The notes beneath the pieces were generated by a model. The model had not been told where the DNA came from, searched no databases, and worked only from the letters and a program-made list of their open reading frames with translations. A stretch of DNA of 64,000 bases from VRUE01 sp963814915. Lineage in GTDB: Bacteria; Actinomycetota; Thermoleophilia; Solirubrobacterales; 70-9. Below, piece after piece: positions 16,032-24,783 of this stretch (positions within the stretch are counted from its first letter, which is position 1; each line of letters begins with the position of its first letter). The position numbers and the translations under genes were made by a program. The DNA lies in NCBI GenBank assembly GCA_963814915.1, contig CAWFEI010000005.1, positions 682,001 to 746,000 of the forward strand. Direction: 5' to 3'.

Positions 16032-17932
16032 GCCTGTCCCACCACGCTCGGCTCCGGCTCGGCGACGTCGGCGCCTTCGCCGGCCATGATCGCGTGTCGT
16101 GCGCCCGGCACGCCGAACTCGTAGGGCCCGCCGACGACGCGCGGGATCTCGTCGAAGTTGAAGATGGGCGGCGGCGACGTGACCTGCCACTCAATCGAGT
16201 TGGCCCGCCACGGGTTGGACCCGGCGCGCGGCCCGAAGCGCCAGCTGACGATCATGTTGTAGAGGAAGACGAGCTGGACGGCGCCGAGCATGAACGCGAA
16301 GACGCTGATCAGCAGGTTCCAGTTGCCGAACTGGGCCGCATAGTCGGCGACACGACGCGGCATCCCGTCCATGCCGACCCAGTGCATCGGGATGAAGGTG
16401 CCCCAGGTGCCGACAACGGTTCCCCAGAAGTGGACGCGGCCGAGCTTCTCGTCGTACATCCGCCCGGTCATCTTCGGGAACCAGTGGTAGATCCCGGCGA
16501 AGATCGTGAAGACCGAGCCGCCGAAGAGCACGAAGTGGATGTGGGCGACGATGAAGTACGTGTCGGAGACGTGGATGTCGATCGGCACCATGCCGAGCAT
16601 GACCCCGCTGATGCCGCCGATCGTGAAGGTGACTATGAACGCGAGCGAGAACAGCATCGCGGTCGAGTAGGTATGGATCTTGCCGAAGTAGAGCGTGCCC
16701 AGCCAGGAAAAGATCTTGATCCCGGTCGGCACGGCGATCAGCAGCGTGGTGATCATCATCGGCACGCGCAGCCAGCTGAACATCCCGGCGACGAACATGT
16801 GGTGCGCCCAGACCGAGTAGCTGAGCACGACGATCCCGATCAGCGCCAGCGCCATCAGCCGGTATCCGAAGATCGGTTTACGGGCGTGGGTCGAGATGAC
16901 CTCGGAGATGATCCCGAACCCGGGCAGCATCATGATGTAGACGGCCGGATGCGAGTAGAACCAGAAGATGTGCTGGTAGCTGATGACATCGCCGCCGCCG
17001 GCGAACTGGAAGAACTGGGTGCCGAGCAGGCGGTCGAAGAGGACCATGAACTGGGCGCCGGCGATGAACGGCGTCGCGGCGACGACCAGCAGCGAGGTCG
17101 AGAGGTTCGCCCAGACGAGCAGCGGCATCCGCCAGAAGGTCATCCCGGGCGCACGCATGGTGATGATCGTGACAAGGAAGTTGAGCGCCGTCGCGATCGA
17201 CGAGGCGCCGGCGAACTGCACTCCCAGGTTGAAGAACGATTGGCCCAGGGGAGCGCCCGTGGAGAGCGGGGCGTAGCCGGTCCAACCCGCGTCGAAGGCG
17301 CCGCCGGGCGCCAGGAAGCTGCCGATGAACAGCAGCCCCGCCAGCGGCAGCATCCAGAAGCTGAGCGCGTTGAGGCGCGGGAACGCCATGTCCGGAGCGC
17401 CGATCATCAGCGGCAGGACGTAGTTGGCGATCCCGGCGAAGACCGGGATGACGAATACGAAGATCATCAGCACCGCGTGGGTGGAGAAGAGGCTGTTGTA
17501 GGTGGCCGCGTCGACGATCTGCGTGCCCGGCTGAGCCAGCTCGGCCCGGATCAGCATCGCCATCAGGCCGCCCACGAAGAAGAAGAAGAAGGTCGTGCAG
17601 ATGTACTGGATGCCGATCACCTTGTGATCGGTGTTGAAGTGGAAGTAGTCGCGCCAGCTCTTGGCGCCGTGCTGGGAGTGGTCGTCGGGGATGGTCGGCA
17701 TGCCCGCGGCCCAGCGCAGCCAGTAGTCGAAGCAGCCGAACCCCGCGAGGAAGCCGAGCGGGCCGGTGATCAGTGGCACGATCACGTGCGGGTAGCCGGT
17801 CTGCTCGGTCTGCCAGATCGGCAGGCCGGAGATGTCGCGCAGGACGACGACGAGACCAAGGCCGAAGGCAGCGGCCAGCAGCGCGCCGAGCACGCCTCGA
17901 ATCCATCCCGGTTGCCTGATCGCGGCGGTCAT
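16028..17932 (-). CDS. ctaD: Cytochrome c oxidase subunit I (A2-type heme-copper oxidase)
   Basis: 634-residue catalytic subunit that reduces O2 to water and pumps protons. All ligands are present: low-spin heme His152 and His466, CuB His328, His377 and His378, heme a3 His464, and the cross-linked Tyr332. The helix VI motif reads WFYSHPAVY, with no glutamate after HP, which is the signature of the A2 subgroup (YSHPxV). An unusual N-terminus of about 100 residues adds two membrane helices (about 12-30 and 50-70) before the usual DHKVIGIQY start. The gene follows ctaC by 16 bases and overlaps the USP-like gene. The complete ligand set contrasts with the pseudo-subunit at 9066-10751. Confidence 0.97.
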   Translation of the reverse strand: MTAAIRQPGWIRGVLGALLAAAFGLGLVVVLRDISGLPIWQTEQTGYPHVIVPLITGPLGFLAGFGCFDYWLRWAAGMPTIPDDHSQHGAKSWRDYFHFNTDHKVIGIQYICTTFFFFFVGGLMAMLIRAELAQPGTQIVDAATYNSLFSTHAVLMIFVFVIPVFAGIANYVLPLMIGAPDMAFPRLNALSFWMLPLAGLLFIGSFLAPGGAFDAGWTGYAPLSTGAPLGQSFFNLGVQFAGASSIATALNFLVTIITMRAPGMTFWRMPLLVWANLSTSLLVVAATPFIAGAQFMVLFDRLLGTQFFQFAGGGDVISYQHIFWFYSHPAVYIMMLPGFGIISEVISTHARKPIFGYRLMALALIGIVVLSYSVWAHHMFVAGMFSWLRVPMMITTLLIAVPTGIKIFSWLGTLYFGKIHTYSTAMLFSLAFIVTFTIGGISGVMLGMVPIDIHVSDTYFIVAHIHFVLFGGSVFTIFAGIYHWFPKMTGRMYDEKLGRVHFWGTVVGTWGTFIPMHWVGMDGMPRRVADYAAQFGNWNLLISVFAFMLGAVQLVFLYNMIVSWRFGPRAGSNPWRANSIEWQVTSPPPIFNFDEIPRVVGGPYEFGVPGARHAIMAGEGADVAEPEPSVVGQA

Positions 17933-17948
17933 CGGATCTGCACCTCCA

Positions 17949-18743
17949 TTATGCCCCGCCCGCGCTGAGCGGTTCGGGGTCGGTCTCGGTGTCCTGGCGG
18001 ATCGTTTCCAGGTAGGGATCCGGCACTTTTTCCTTCAGGCCGGCTACCCATTTGCGGAAGTCGGCCGGGGGTTCGACGACCACCTTGGCCCGCATCGAGG
18101 CGTGGCCGAAGCCGCAGAGCTCGGTGCAGATCAACTGGTAGGCGCCTGGCTTGTCGGGAGTGACGATCGCGGTCGTGACGATCCCGGGCACGTTGTCTTT
18201 CTTGATCCTCCACTCGGGCACCCAGAAGGAGTGGATCACGTCCATCGAGTGCATTTTGAAGTGGACCTGGCGGCCCAGCGGCACGTGCATCTCGCCCTGC
18301 GAGTAGGCGTTCCCCTTGCCCGGGTAGCCAAAGCTCCAGGCGTATTGCTGGGAGAAGACGTCGACGGTGAGCGGGTTGTCGGTGCTCTTTTCGATGTCGT
18401 TGAGCACCGACCAGCTGTAGCCCGCGGCGAAGAGGACGATGATCGTCGGAATCAGCGTCCAGGCGACCTCGAGCCGCGTGTTGCCGTGGATCGGCTCGCC
18501 GTCGGACTCGTCGCCCGGCTTGGCTTTGAATTTCCACAGCGCGTAGAAGAGCATCACCATGACCAGCGAGAAGACGAAGGACGAGAGGACAATCATCACG
18601 TTGAGCAGCTCGTCGATCTTGGGTGCCGCGGTCGAGGCGGCCTGGCCATCCCAATTGATCGACACCATCACCACGGAGATCGCCGCGGTCAGGGCGACGG
18701 TGGCGGCAAGCATCTTCGCTATCGGCAGGCGGCCGTAAGACAT
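17949..18743 (-). CDS. ctaC: Cytochrome c oxidase subunit II with CuA
   Basis: 264-residue electron-entry subunit. Two N-terminal helices (about 13-30 and 47-70) precede a periplasm-type cupredoxin domain with YAWSFGYPG near 134. The CuA ligands are complete: His171 in VIHSFWVP, then Cys206, Glu208, Cys210, His214 and Met217 in CTELCGFGHASM. ATG at 18743 is preceded by a GGAGGA ribosome-binding site about 10 bases upstream; an alternative start at 18821 would run through an unrelated leader. It opens the coupled ctaC-ctaD-USP-ctaE operon. Confidence 0.95.
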   Translation of the reverse strand: MSYGRLPIAKMLAATVALTAAISVVMVSINWDGQAASTAAPKIDELLNVMIVLSSFVFSLVMVMLFYALWKFKAKPGDESDGEPIHGNTRLEVAWTLIPTIIVLFAAGYSWSVLNDIEKSTDNPLTVDVFSQQYAWSFGYPGKGNAYSQGEMHVPLGRQVHFKMHSMDVIHSFWVPEWRIKKDNVPGIVTTAIVTPDKPGAYQLICTELCGFGHASMRAKVVVEPPADFRKWVAGLKEKVPDPYLETIRQDTETDPEPLSAGGA

Positions 18744-18822
18744 CAGGAATCGTCCTCCGCTCGCTTGCGAAGAATCAGATATGCACGCGGCGCTCGCTCC
18801 GGACTCATGGGCGGCGGGCATT

Positions 18823-20235
18823 CTATTGAAGCGGCGGCGGGAGGTTTTCCGCTCCCCCCGGAGCCGACGCCGTCAGCACCCCGCGAGCCACTCCCTTCCA
18901 GCTCCAGAGCCGACCAGCGGTCCCGACCAGCGCCTCGCGGGCAACGGCCCGATTGCTCTCCTCCAGCGCCAGCCAACCGTTCAATCGCGCCGCGATCGCC
19001 TCGACGGCCCCCGCTTCGACCGGGAACGAAACCAGCTCGGCCACCCCCTCCGGCAGGCTCGCGGCAAGCTCCTTGGACACCTCTTTCATGCCCGAGTGGC
19101 CCGCCGATACCGGCAGCACCCCAGACGCCGCCGCCTCGGCCGCAACCATCCCGAACGCCTCCGGAAAAGTGCTCGGCATCACCAGCGCCTCCGCCCCCGC
19201 AAGCAGCTCAGCCACCTCGTCGTGCTCCAACCGGCCGATGAACTCGACTGATCCGGCCATCCCCCGCGCAGCTTCCAGATAGCCAGCCGGGGGATCGGCC
19301 AGGAAGCTCCCCAGAATCGCAACGGCTCGGCCGAACCGCCCTCGAGCCCCCTGCCCAGCTCCGCGATCTCCTGCGCAATGTCCAGCTCCCCGCTATCCAG
19401 AGCCTCCAGCAACCGCCTGAGCCCGGACTCAAAGTCCCCGTACCCAGCATATGCAAGCCGGGCCTCCGGGTGTCTGCTCGAACCAGCGGCCAAGCAGCGA
19501 TCAGCAGATCCACTCCCTTAGAGACGATCAACTTCCCAACGAAGACAACGCCAGACCCCGCACCCGTGGGTGGCGCGGTGGGAGGGGGGTTCGGCCGGGT
19601 GAGGCCGCTAACCCCCCCTCCTGCCGCGACAGGACCCGCGGCCGAAAGCGCTCCGTATCTACTCCGGGAGGACCCAGCCGAGTCTTCTCATCCAATCCGG
19701 CAACGCCAGGCAAAGCCGCCCAAAGCGACTCGGCCGTATGCCGGGATCCGACGAGGACGGTCGAGGCTGCCGCCATTCCCTCTTCCGCATAGGGAAGGAA
19801 ACGGGGATGCGGTTTGACGGTGTACTCCAGGGCCGAGCCGTGGACCTTGGCGGCGAAGCTGCCGATGTCGGCGCGGGCGAGGATCGCCGGGCCCATGACC
19901 AGATGCCCGGCGAGAGCCGCGTCGAAGCCCCCGATCGAAGCCGCCAGCTCCCGGACGGCAGCGACGTTGGCGTCGACATAGCGACCGAGCTCCTCGTCGG
20001 TCAGCTCCTCGAAGGCCTTGACCTCGAAGCCCTCGTAGGGGTCTTTGACGTAGACCGGCAGCAGACCGTGGATATCCGGGTTGTGGATCTCGACGCCCTC
20101 GATCCGGACCCGACGGTCCTGGCAGAGCAGATGGACCTCATGGCCGAGCTGCGCCAGCGCCCGCGCCAGGCTGGCGGTGTAGATGTTGCTGCCGGTGCCG
20201 CGCAGCATGTAGCCGTGGAATAAGAGGACTTTCAG
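18823..20235 (-). pseudogene. GT4-family glycosyltransferase broken by three frameshifts
   Basis: Four frame segments together make a complete GT4 glycosyltransferase. The N-terminal part (20235 to about 19600) begins KVLLFHGYMLRGTGSNIYTA and reaches GVDTERFRPR; a middle piece carries GSGVVFVGKLIVSKGVDLL (about 19580-19475); a third carries PEARLAYAGYGDFESGL (about 19470-19325); the last (about 19320-18823) carries VEFIGRL and the donor-binding MPSTFPEAFGMVAAE. Each break moves the frame the same way, as one missing base would, and three of them restore the original frame. G- and C-runs of six or seven lie near the first break. Either real decay or consensus errors would explain it. No ATG, GTG or TTG precedes the conserved N-terminus; a CTG at 20235 is the best start. 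Confidence 0.75.
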
Positions 20236-20261
20236 AGGGACGGAACGATAGTCTTGCGGCC

Positions 20262-20525
20262 GTGAACCAGAAGCAGCTCTACCGGATGCGCGCGCCGGCC
20301 TCGGGCCGCGAGGCCCTCGCCCACGCCGAGCCGGGCGCGGTCTACGTCGACCGCGAGACCGAAGAGGAGATGGCCCCGGTGGCGATGGTGCTGCCGCTCG
20401 CCCCCTCCGCGTCTTCGCTCCCACGCACCCCGGAGAACCTGCGCGCCTGCCGCCGCTGCGACCAGCTGATCGGCCTCGACGTCTCCGACTGCGAGTACTG
20501 CGGCCTACGCCAGACGGCGCTCTGA
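20262..20525 (+). CDS. Small zinc-ribbon-like protein
   Basis: 87 residues starting at GTG 20262. The C-terminal third holds two CxxC knuckles, CRRCDQLIGLDVSDCEYCG, the spacing of a small zinc ribbon; the N-terminal part is Ala/Pro-rich with EPGAVYVDRETEEEMAPVAMV. No enzyme domain is present. It is divergent from the broken glycosyltransferase, only 26 bases away, so the two share a promoter region. Function is unknown; a regulatory or scaffold role is possible. Confidence 0.65.
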   Translation: MNQKQLYRMRAPASGREALAHAEPGAVYVDRETEEEMAPVAMVLPLAPSASSLPRTPENLRACRRCDQLIGLDVSDCEYCGLRQTAL

Positions 20526-20562
20526 CCAGCGCAGCGCATTTCGGCGTCCTCGGTCGGTCTGA

Positions 20563-21324
20563 TCAGGGCTTTTTAACGACCGTCGCCGTGTAGAGCAGGC
20601 GAGCGTTGCTGTAGTAGCAGCCGTAGGTCTTGATCTTGCCGACACCCTGCTGCGGGTGGCCGCCCTGGATGTCCTGCTTTGAGGAGCAGTGCTTGGGCGG
20701 GCGGCTGCCGCGCCAGGTGTTGTCTTCGGCGACGTTGAAGGCGAACATCGGCGCCCAGGTCGGGATCGTCAGCGCGACCATCTGGCCCTGTAGGACGGTC
20801 AGCGGATGCTCGAGGGCGAAGACGACGGTGCTGCCGAAGTAGGAGTTGAGCACCTGCAGAGGGCTCTGGCGCACAAGCTTGTACCGGGGCGGCTTCGAGC
20901 CTTCGATCGGGCGCAGCACGCCGATCCGGGCCTTCGACGGCTTGCCGAGGAATTCGTTGAAGAAGCCGACCTCGTCCGTCATCTTGGCGCTGTCGGTGCG
21001 CGACGGGCGGGCGAGGGTGATCGACCAAGCGACGATCTTGCCGTCGAAGGGCGCCTCGTAGGGCCTCGGGACGCCGCCCGCGATCGCCTGGAAGCCGGTC
21101 ACGTGGCCCTCGACCCGACAGGGGACGACCTCGACGTTGTTGACGATCTTGCCCGGACAGGACGGTGGCGGGGTGGAATCCGTCTTGCCCAGCACGACGA
21201 CGCGCGCCGGAGCCGAGTCGGCGTCGCCCGGCCAGGTCGCGGCCACGAGCAGCAGCAGCGCGCAGGCGAAGCCCAGCGCTGCCAGTAGACGGTTGCGGCT
21301 CTGTCGGTTTTCGGCAGTTCTCAT
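20563..21324 (-). CDS. Exported protein of unknown function
   Basis: 253 residues with an N-terminal signal or anchor segment (RNRLLAALGFACALLLLVAA, about 10-29), then a mature domain predicted to be mostly beta strands. Recognisable stretches are FDGKIVAWSITLARPSRTDS near 105, IPTWAPMFAFNVAEDNTWRG near 200 and cysteines near positions 69, 78, 218 and 242. ATG at 21324 is chosen because it begins the signal sequence. I do not recognise the family. It is convergent with the zinc-ribbon gene and divergent from the amidase pair. Confidence 0.7.
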   Translation of the reverse strand: MRTAENRQSRNRLLAALGFACALLLLVAATWPGDADSAPARVVVLGKTDSTPPPSCPGKIVNNVEVVPCRVEGHVTGFQAIAGGVPRPYEAPFDGKIVAWSITLARPSRTDSAKMTDEVGFFNEFLGKPSKARIGVLRPIEGSKPPRYKLVRQSPLQVLNSYFGSTVVFALEHPLTVLQGQMVALTIPTWAPMFAFNVAEDNTWRGSRPPKHCSSKQDIQGGHPQQGVGKIKTYGCYYSNARLLYTATVVKKP

Positions 21325-21446
21325 CACAGTCTCCAGGAAAACCCGGGTCCAAGGCCAGGGTTGCGGCACGGGATTCTGTCGTTCGCCGCGCCGCGCCGCG
21401 GTCCTCCGGGCCAAGTGCACGAACACAGCCAGGTAGGGTGCCAGCC

Positions 21447-21647
21447 GTGACTGAGGGCGCGGCGCCAGCAGACGAGTTCATCCCGGCCGGCCTCGCCGCG
21501 CTGGGGATCGAGGCCGACGACGTGGACCTGGCCGTGATGGCGGCGGTGCACGGGCTGCTCTGGCCGCCGATCCTCGAGCTGCTCGCGCTCGACACCCGTG
21601 GCGTGGAGCCAGAGCCCGACGCGGACATGTCGAGGGCCCCCCGGTGA
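21447..21647 (+). CDS. GatC/AtzG-like small amidase partner
   Basis: 66 residues from GTG 21447, whose TGA overlaps the GTG start of the amidase gene (GTGA). Two short helices are followed by a hydrophobic bridge and a C-terminal tail EPEPDADMSRAP. The size, helix layout, acidic Pro-containing tail and position directly before an amidase resemble GatC and AtzG, small proteins that wrap around and stabilise GatA- or AtzE-type amidases. The similarity is in layout rather than in a diagnostic motif, so this is a moderate call. Confidence 0.6.
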   Translation: MTEGAAPADEFIPAGLAALGIEADDVDLAVMAAVHGLLWPPILELLALDTRGVEPEPDADMSRAPR

Positions 21648-23020
21648 ACTCGGACGGCCTCGACCTCGGCTTGCGCGGCCAGGCGGCGGCGATCGCCTCG
21701 GGCGACGTCGATCCGGGTGAGCTGCTCGACGCCACCCTGGCCCGGGTCGAGCAGCGGAACCCGCAGCTCAACGCCGTCGTCGAGACCTTCCCCGAGCGCT
21801 CCCGCGAGATGCTCGCCGCCGCGCCATCCGGGCCGCTGCACGGCGTCCCGATCGTGGTCAAGGACGAGTGGCCGCTGCCGTGGCGCGCCCAGCGATTCGG
21901 GGCCGCCGAACTGACGACCCCGACCGCGCCGGGCGAGTCCGGGCCCTACCGGGCGCTGCGCGACGCGGGCGCAACCGTCGTCGGCGTCGGCAACATGCAC
22001 GAGCTGGGAGCGGGCAGCACCGGCAACACGTCCTACTACGGCCCGGCGCGCAATCCGTGGAATGCCGAGCGCTGCCCGGGCGGCTCTTCCAGTGGGCCCG
22101 CCGCCTCGGTTGCGGGGCGCCTGGTCGCCGGCGCGGTCGGCGCGGACGGCCTCGGTTCGGTTCGCTTTCCCGCCGCCTACTGCGGCCTGACCGGGCTCAA
22201 GCCGACCTTCGGGCGCTCGGCGATGGAGGGGCACCACATGGCGCCCTTCACCAGCCTGATCGTCTCCGGACCGCTCTGCGCGGATGCCGCCGACTGCCGC
22301 CTGCTCGGCTCCGTCCTCTGTGGCGAGGAGCTCACCGCGGGGGATGCGGCGGGGCTGCGTATCGGGGTCGTCCGCGACGCCGTCTCCGAAGACGTCGATC
22401 CCGAGGTCCGCGAGGCCTGCGAGGCGGCGATCGCGGACCTGCGCGCCGAGACGAACGGCGAGTTGCTGGAGATCGAGCTGCCCGACCTGGAAGCGTCGGC
22501 CCTGGCCGGGGTGCTGATCATCAACTCGGAGAGCATGGGCGGAGTCACGCCCGAGCAGCTCAACCGGCTCGACCCGGAGCTGAGCCCGATCGCGCGCGGC
22601 ACACTCAAGTACCGGATGCTGCTGCCGGCCGCGGCAACCGTCCAGGCGGGCCGCGTTCGAACCCTGATGCGGCGGCGGTTGGCGGCGCTCTTCGCCGGCG
22701 TCGACGTGATCGCCTGGCCGACCGTCCCCGCCCCGGCGCCGCCGCTGGAGGCGCCGCTCGTGGCGCTTCCCTCGGGCACCCAGACCGCCGACCAGGCCAA
22801 CGTCCGCGGCGGCGCCCTCGCCAACCTGACGGGGATCCCGGCGATCAGCGTGCCGGTCGGCTCGAGCGGCGAGGGCCTGCCGATCGCCCTACAGCTGCAG
22901 GGCGCCTGGGGCGCCGACGAGTTGCTCCTCGACGCCGCCGAGGCGCTGGAGCGGGCCAACGGGCGCCGCTGGGTCGAGGCTCTGCCTCCCCTGGCCGAGG
23001 CCTCGCCGACGGAGGCCTAG
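21644..23020 (+). CDS. Amidase-signature family hydrolase
   Basis: 458 residues with the amidase-signature core. The catalytic Lys73 lies in IVVKDEW, the cis-serine region is PGGSSSGPAAS (Ser148-150), and the nucleophile is Ser172 in ADGLGSVRFPAAYCG, completing the Ser-cisSer-Lys triad. A GLTGLKPTFGR segment follows, as in GatA-like enzymes. The substrate is not determinable; the coupled GatC-like peptide suggests an AtzE-type two-subunit hydrolase. The start is GTG at 21644. A GatA of an amidotransferase is less likely because no gatB is nearby. Confidence 0.9.
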   Translation: MNSDGLDLGLRGQAAAIASGDVDPGELLDATLARVEQRNPQLNAVVETFPERSREMLAAAPSGPLHGVPIVVKDEWPLPWRAQRFGAAELTTPTAPGESGPYRALRDAGATVVGVGNMHELGAGSTGNTSYYGPARNPWNAERCPGGSSSGPAASVAGRLVAGAVGADGLGSVRFPAAYCGLTGLKPTFGRSAMEGHHMAPFTSLIVSGPLCADAADCRLLGSVLCGEELTAGDAAGLRIGVVRDAVSEDVDPEVREACEAAIADLRAETNGELLEIELPDLEASALAGVLIINSESMGGVTPEQLNRLDPELSPIARGTLKYRMLLPAAATVQAGRVRTLMRRRLAALFAGVDVIAWPTVPAPAPPLEAPLVALPSGTQTADQANVRGGALANLTGIPAISVPVGSSGEGLPIALQLQGAWGADELLLDAAEALERANGRRWVEALPPLAEASPTEA

Positions 23021-23026
23021 GGCGGC

Positions 23027-24001
23027 TTGGCAGCGGTTGCGGCAATCGCGGTCGAGCGGCTGGAGCGCGCTTTCGACGATGTCCTGGCGGTCCAGGGCGT
23101 CGACCTGGAGGTCGGCGAGGGTGAGATCTATGGCTTCCTCGGCCCCAACGGAGCCGGCAAGACGACGACGGTGCGGATGCTGACCACGCTGCTGCTGCCG
23201 ACCGGCGGCCGCGCAACGGTGGCCGGCCACGATGTGGTCGGCGAAGCGCGGCAGGTGCGCTCGTCGATCGGGGTCGCCCTGCAGGAGGCCGCTCTCGACC
23301 CGCTGATGACCGGCCGCGAGCTGATCCGCCTGCAGGCGACGCTGCAGGGGCTACCGGGCGCCGAGGGCAGGCGCCGCGCCGACGACCTGCTCGAGCGGGT
23401 CGACCTCGCCGCCGCCGCCGACCGGCGCGTCGGCACCTACTCGGGCGGGATGCAGCGCCGCCTCGATCTCGCCGCGGCGCTCGTCCACGAGCCGCGCGTG
23501 CTTTTCCTCGACGAGCCGACCACCGGCCTCGACCCGGTCAGCCGCAAAACCATCTGGGAGGAGGTGCGCGCCCTCAACGAGGCCGGGACCACCGTCTTCC
23601 TCACCACCCAGTACCTGGAGGAGGCCGACCAGCTGGCCGACAACGTCGGGATCATCGACAGCGGGCGGATCGTCGCCGAGGGCACCCCGGCGGCGCTCAA
23701 AGCCGAGCTCGGCCACCCGCACATCCGCCTGCAGCTCGAGGAGGGGTCGATCGCCGAGGCAGAGGAGATCTGCGCCCGGATCGGCCCGCTGCTCCCCCCG
23801 ATCGACGGCCGCACGCTGCTGGTCGAGGTCGAGCACGGGGCCGGCGACATACCCCGCGTGGTGCGCGCCCTCGACGAGGCCGGAATCGAGGTCGGCTCGC
23901 TGGAGCTGGTCCACCCCAGCCTCGACGATGTCTTCGTCGCCAGGACCGGCTACCACCTCGAATCCGACAGCGAGAGCGACGAGGAGCCGGTCGCGCAATG
24001 A
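23027..24001 (+). CDS. ABC transporter ATP-binding protein (DrrA type)
   Basis: 324 residues driving export through the two ABC-2 permeases encoded next. Walker A GPNGAGKTTT near residue 38, ABC signature YSGGMQRR near 141, Walker B VLFLDEPTTGLDP near 161 and the switch His replaced by a Gln in FLTTQYLEEA, as in DrrA/NodI types. The C-terminal extension ends in LVHPSLDDVFVARTG, typical of drug/antibiotic-resistance ATPases. The start is TTG at 23027, six bases after the amidase gene. It overlaps the first permease (ATGA). Confidence 0.92.
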   Translation: MAAVAAIAVERLERAFDDVLAVQGVDLEVGEGEIYGFLGPNGAGKTTTVRMLTTLLLPTGGRATVAGHDVVGEARQVRSSIGVALQEAALDPLMTGRELIRLQATLQGLPGAEGRRRADDLLERVDLAAAADRRVGTYSGGMQRRLDLAAALVHEPRVLFLDEPTTGLDPVSRKTIWEEVRALNEAGTTVFLTTQYLEEADQLADNVGIIDSGRIVAEGTPAALKAELGHPHIRLQLEEGSIAEAEEICARIGPLLPPIDGRTLLVEVEHGAGDIPRVVRALDEAGIEVGSLELVHPSLDDVFVARTGYHLESDSESDEEPVAQ

Positions 24002-24783
24002 ACCGCCTGGCGACCAACCTCCGGGTGGTCGGGGCGTTGGGCATGCGCTCGATCCGCCAGACGTTCCGCCGTCCGCAGTTGATCTCGCCGATCGTCGTCT
24101 TTCCCACCATCCTGCTCGCGATCCAGACGGGCGGCGCCGGGGAAGCGGTCAACCTGCCGGGCTTCCCGCCGGTGCAGAGCTTCCTGCAGTTCATGCTCGC
24201 CGGGGCGATGATGCAGTCGCTGATGCTGGCCGGCAACAGCGGCGGCATCGCGCTCGCCGTCGACATCGAGATGGGCTTCACCGATCGGCTCTTCGCGGCG
24301 CCGATCTCGCGCTTCACGATCGTCCTCGGCCGGCTCGCGGGCACAGCCGCGCTGGGCCTCTTCTCCGCCCTCTGGTTCCTCGCGATCGGGCTGATCTTCG
24401 GCGCCCACATCGAGGGCGGCGTGCCGGGTGCCCTGCTGGCCATAGCCCTGGTCACCGCCACCGCGATGGCGGTCGGAGGGATCGGCGCGGCGATCGCCCT
24501 GCGCACCGGCAGCGCCAGCGTCGTCCAGGGCCTCTTCCCGCTGGTCCTCGTCGTCCTCTTCCTCTCCTCGGCCTTCTTCCCCGTCAACCTGATGATCGAG
24601 CCCGCCCAGACGATCGCCGAATACAACCCGCTCAGCTTCGTAGTCGAAGGCGTGCGCGAGCCGATCGTCTCCGGCGTCGACGCCTCGGATACCGCCGAGG
24701 CGCTGCTGGCGATCGCCGGCATCGTCGCCGCCGGCCTGGTGCTCAGCGCGCGGGCGCTGCGCCACCGCCTGCGGGTGGGTTGA
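23998..24783 (+). CDS. ABC-2 type permease (first)
   Basis: 261-residue membrane subunit with about six helices and the ABC-2 pattern of paired exporters: an N-terminal RSIRQTFRRPQL cytoplasmic helix, then membrane spans and a C-terminal IAEYNPLSFVVEGVRE, the conserved NP motif of the family. It overlaps the ATPase gene by four bases and the second permease by one, so the exporter is likely a heterodimer of both permeases with two ATPase copies. The substrate is unknown. Confidence 0.9.
   Translation: MNRLATNLRVVGALGMRSIRQTFRRPQLISPIVVFPTILLAIQTGGAGEAVNLPGFPPVQSFLQFMLAGAMMQSLMLAGNSGGIALAVDIEMGFTDRLFAAPISRFTIVLGRLAGTAALGLFSALWFLAIGLIFGAHIEGGVPGALLAIALVTATAMAVGGIGAAIALRTGSASVVQGLFPLVLVVLFLSSAFFPVNLMIEPAQTIAEYNPLSFVVEGVREPIVSGVDASDTAEALLAIAGIVAAGLVLSARALRHRLRVG

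Noticed and set aside
16016..17968. A 650-codon plus-strand frame opposite ctaD.
   Set aside because: It has the same low-complexity acidic and basic composition as other antisense shadows, and ctaD with complete ligands explains the sequence.
18823..20235. The glycosyltransferase breaks as programmed frameshifting.
   Set aside because: Three separate shifts without slippery heptamers or downstream structure, in a non-essential-type enzyme, make this unlikely.
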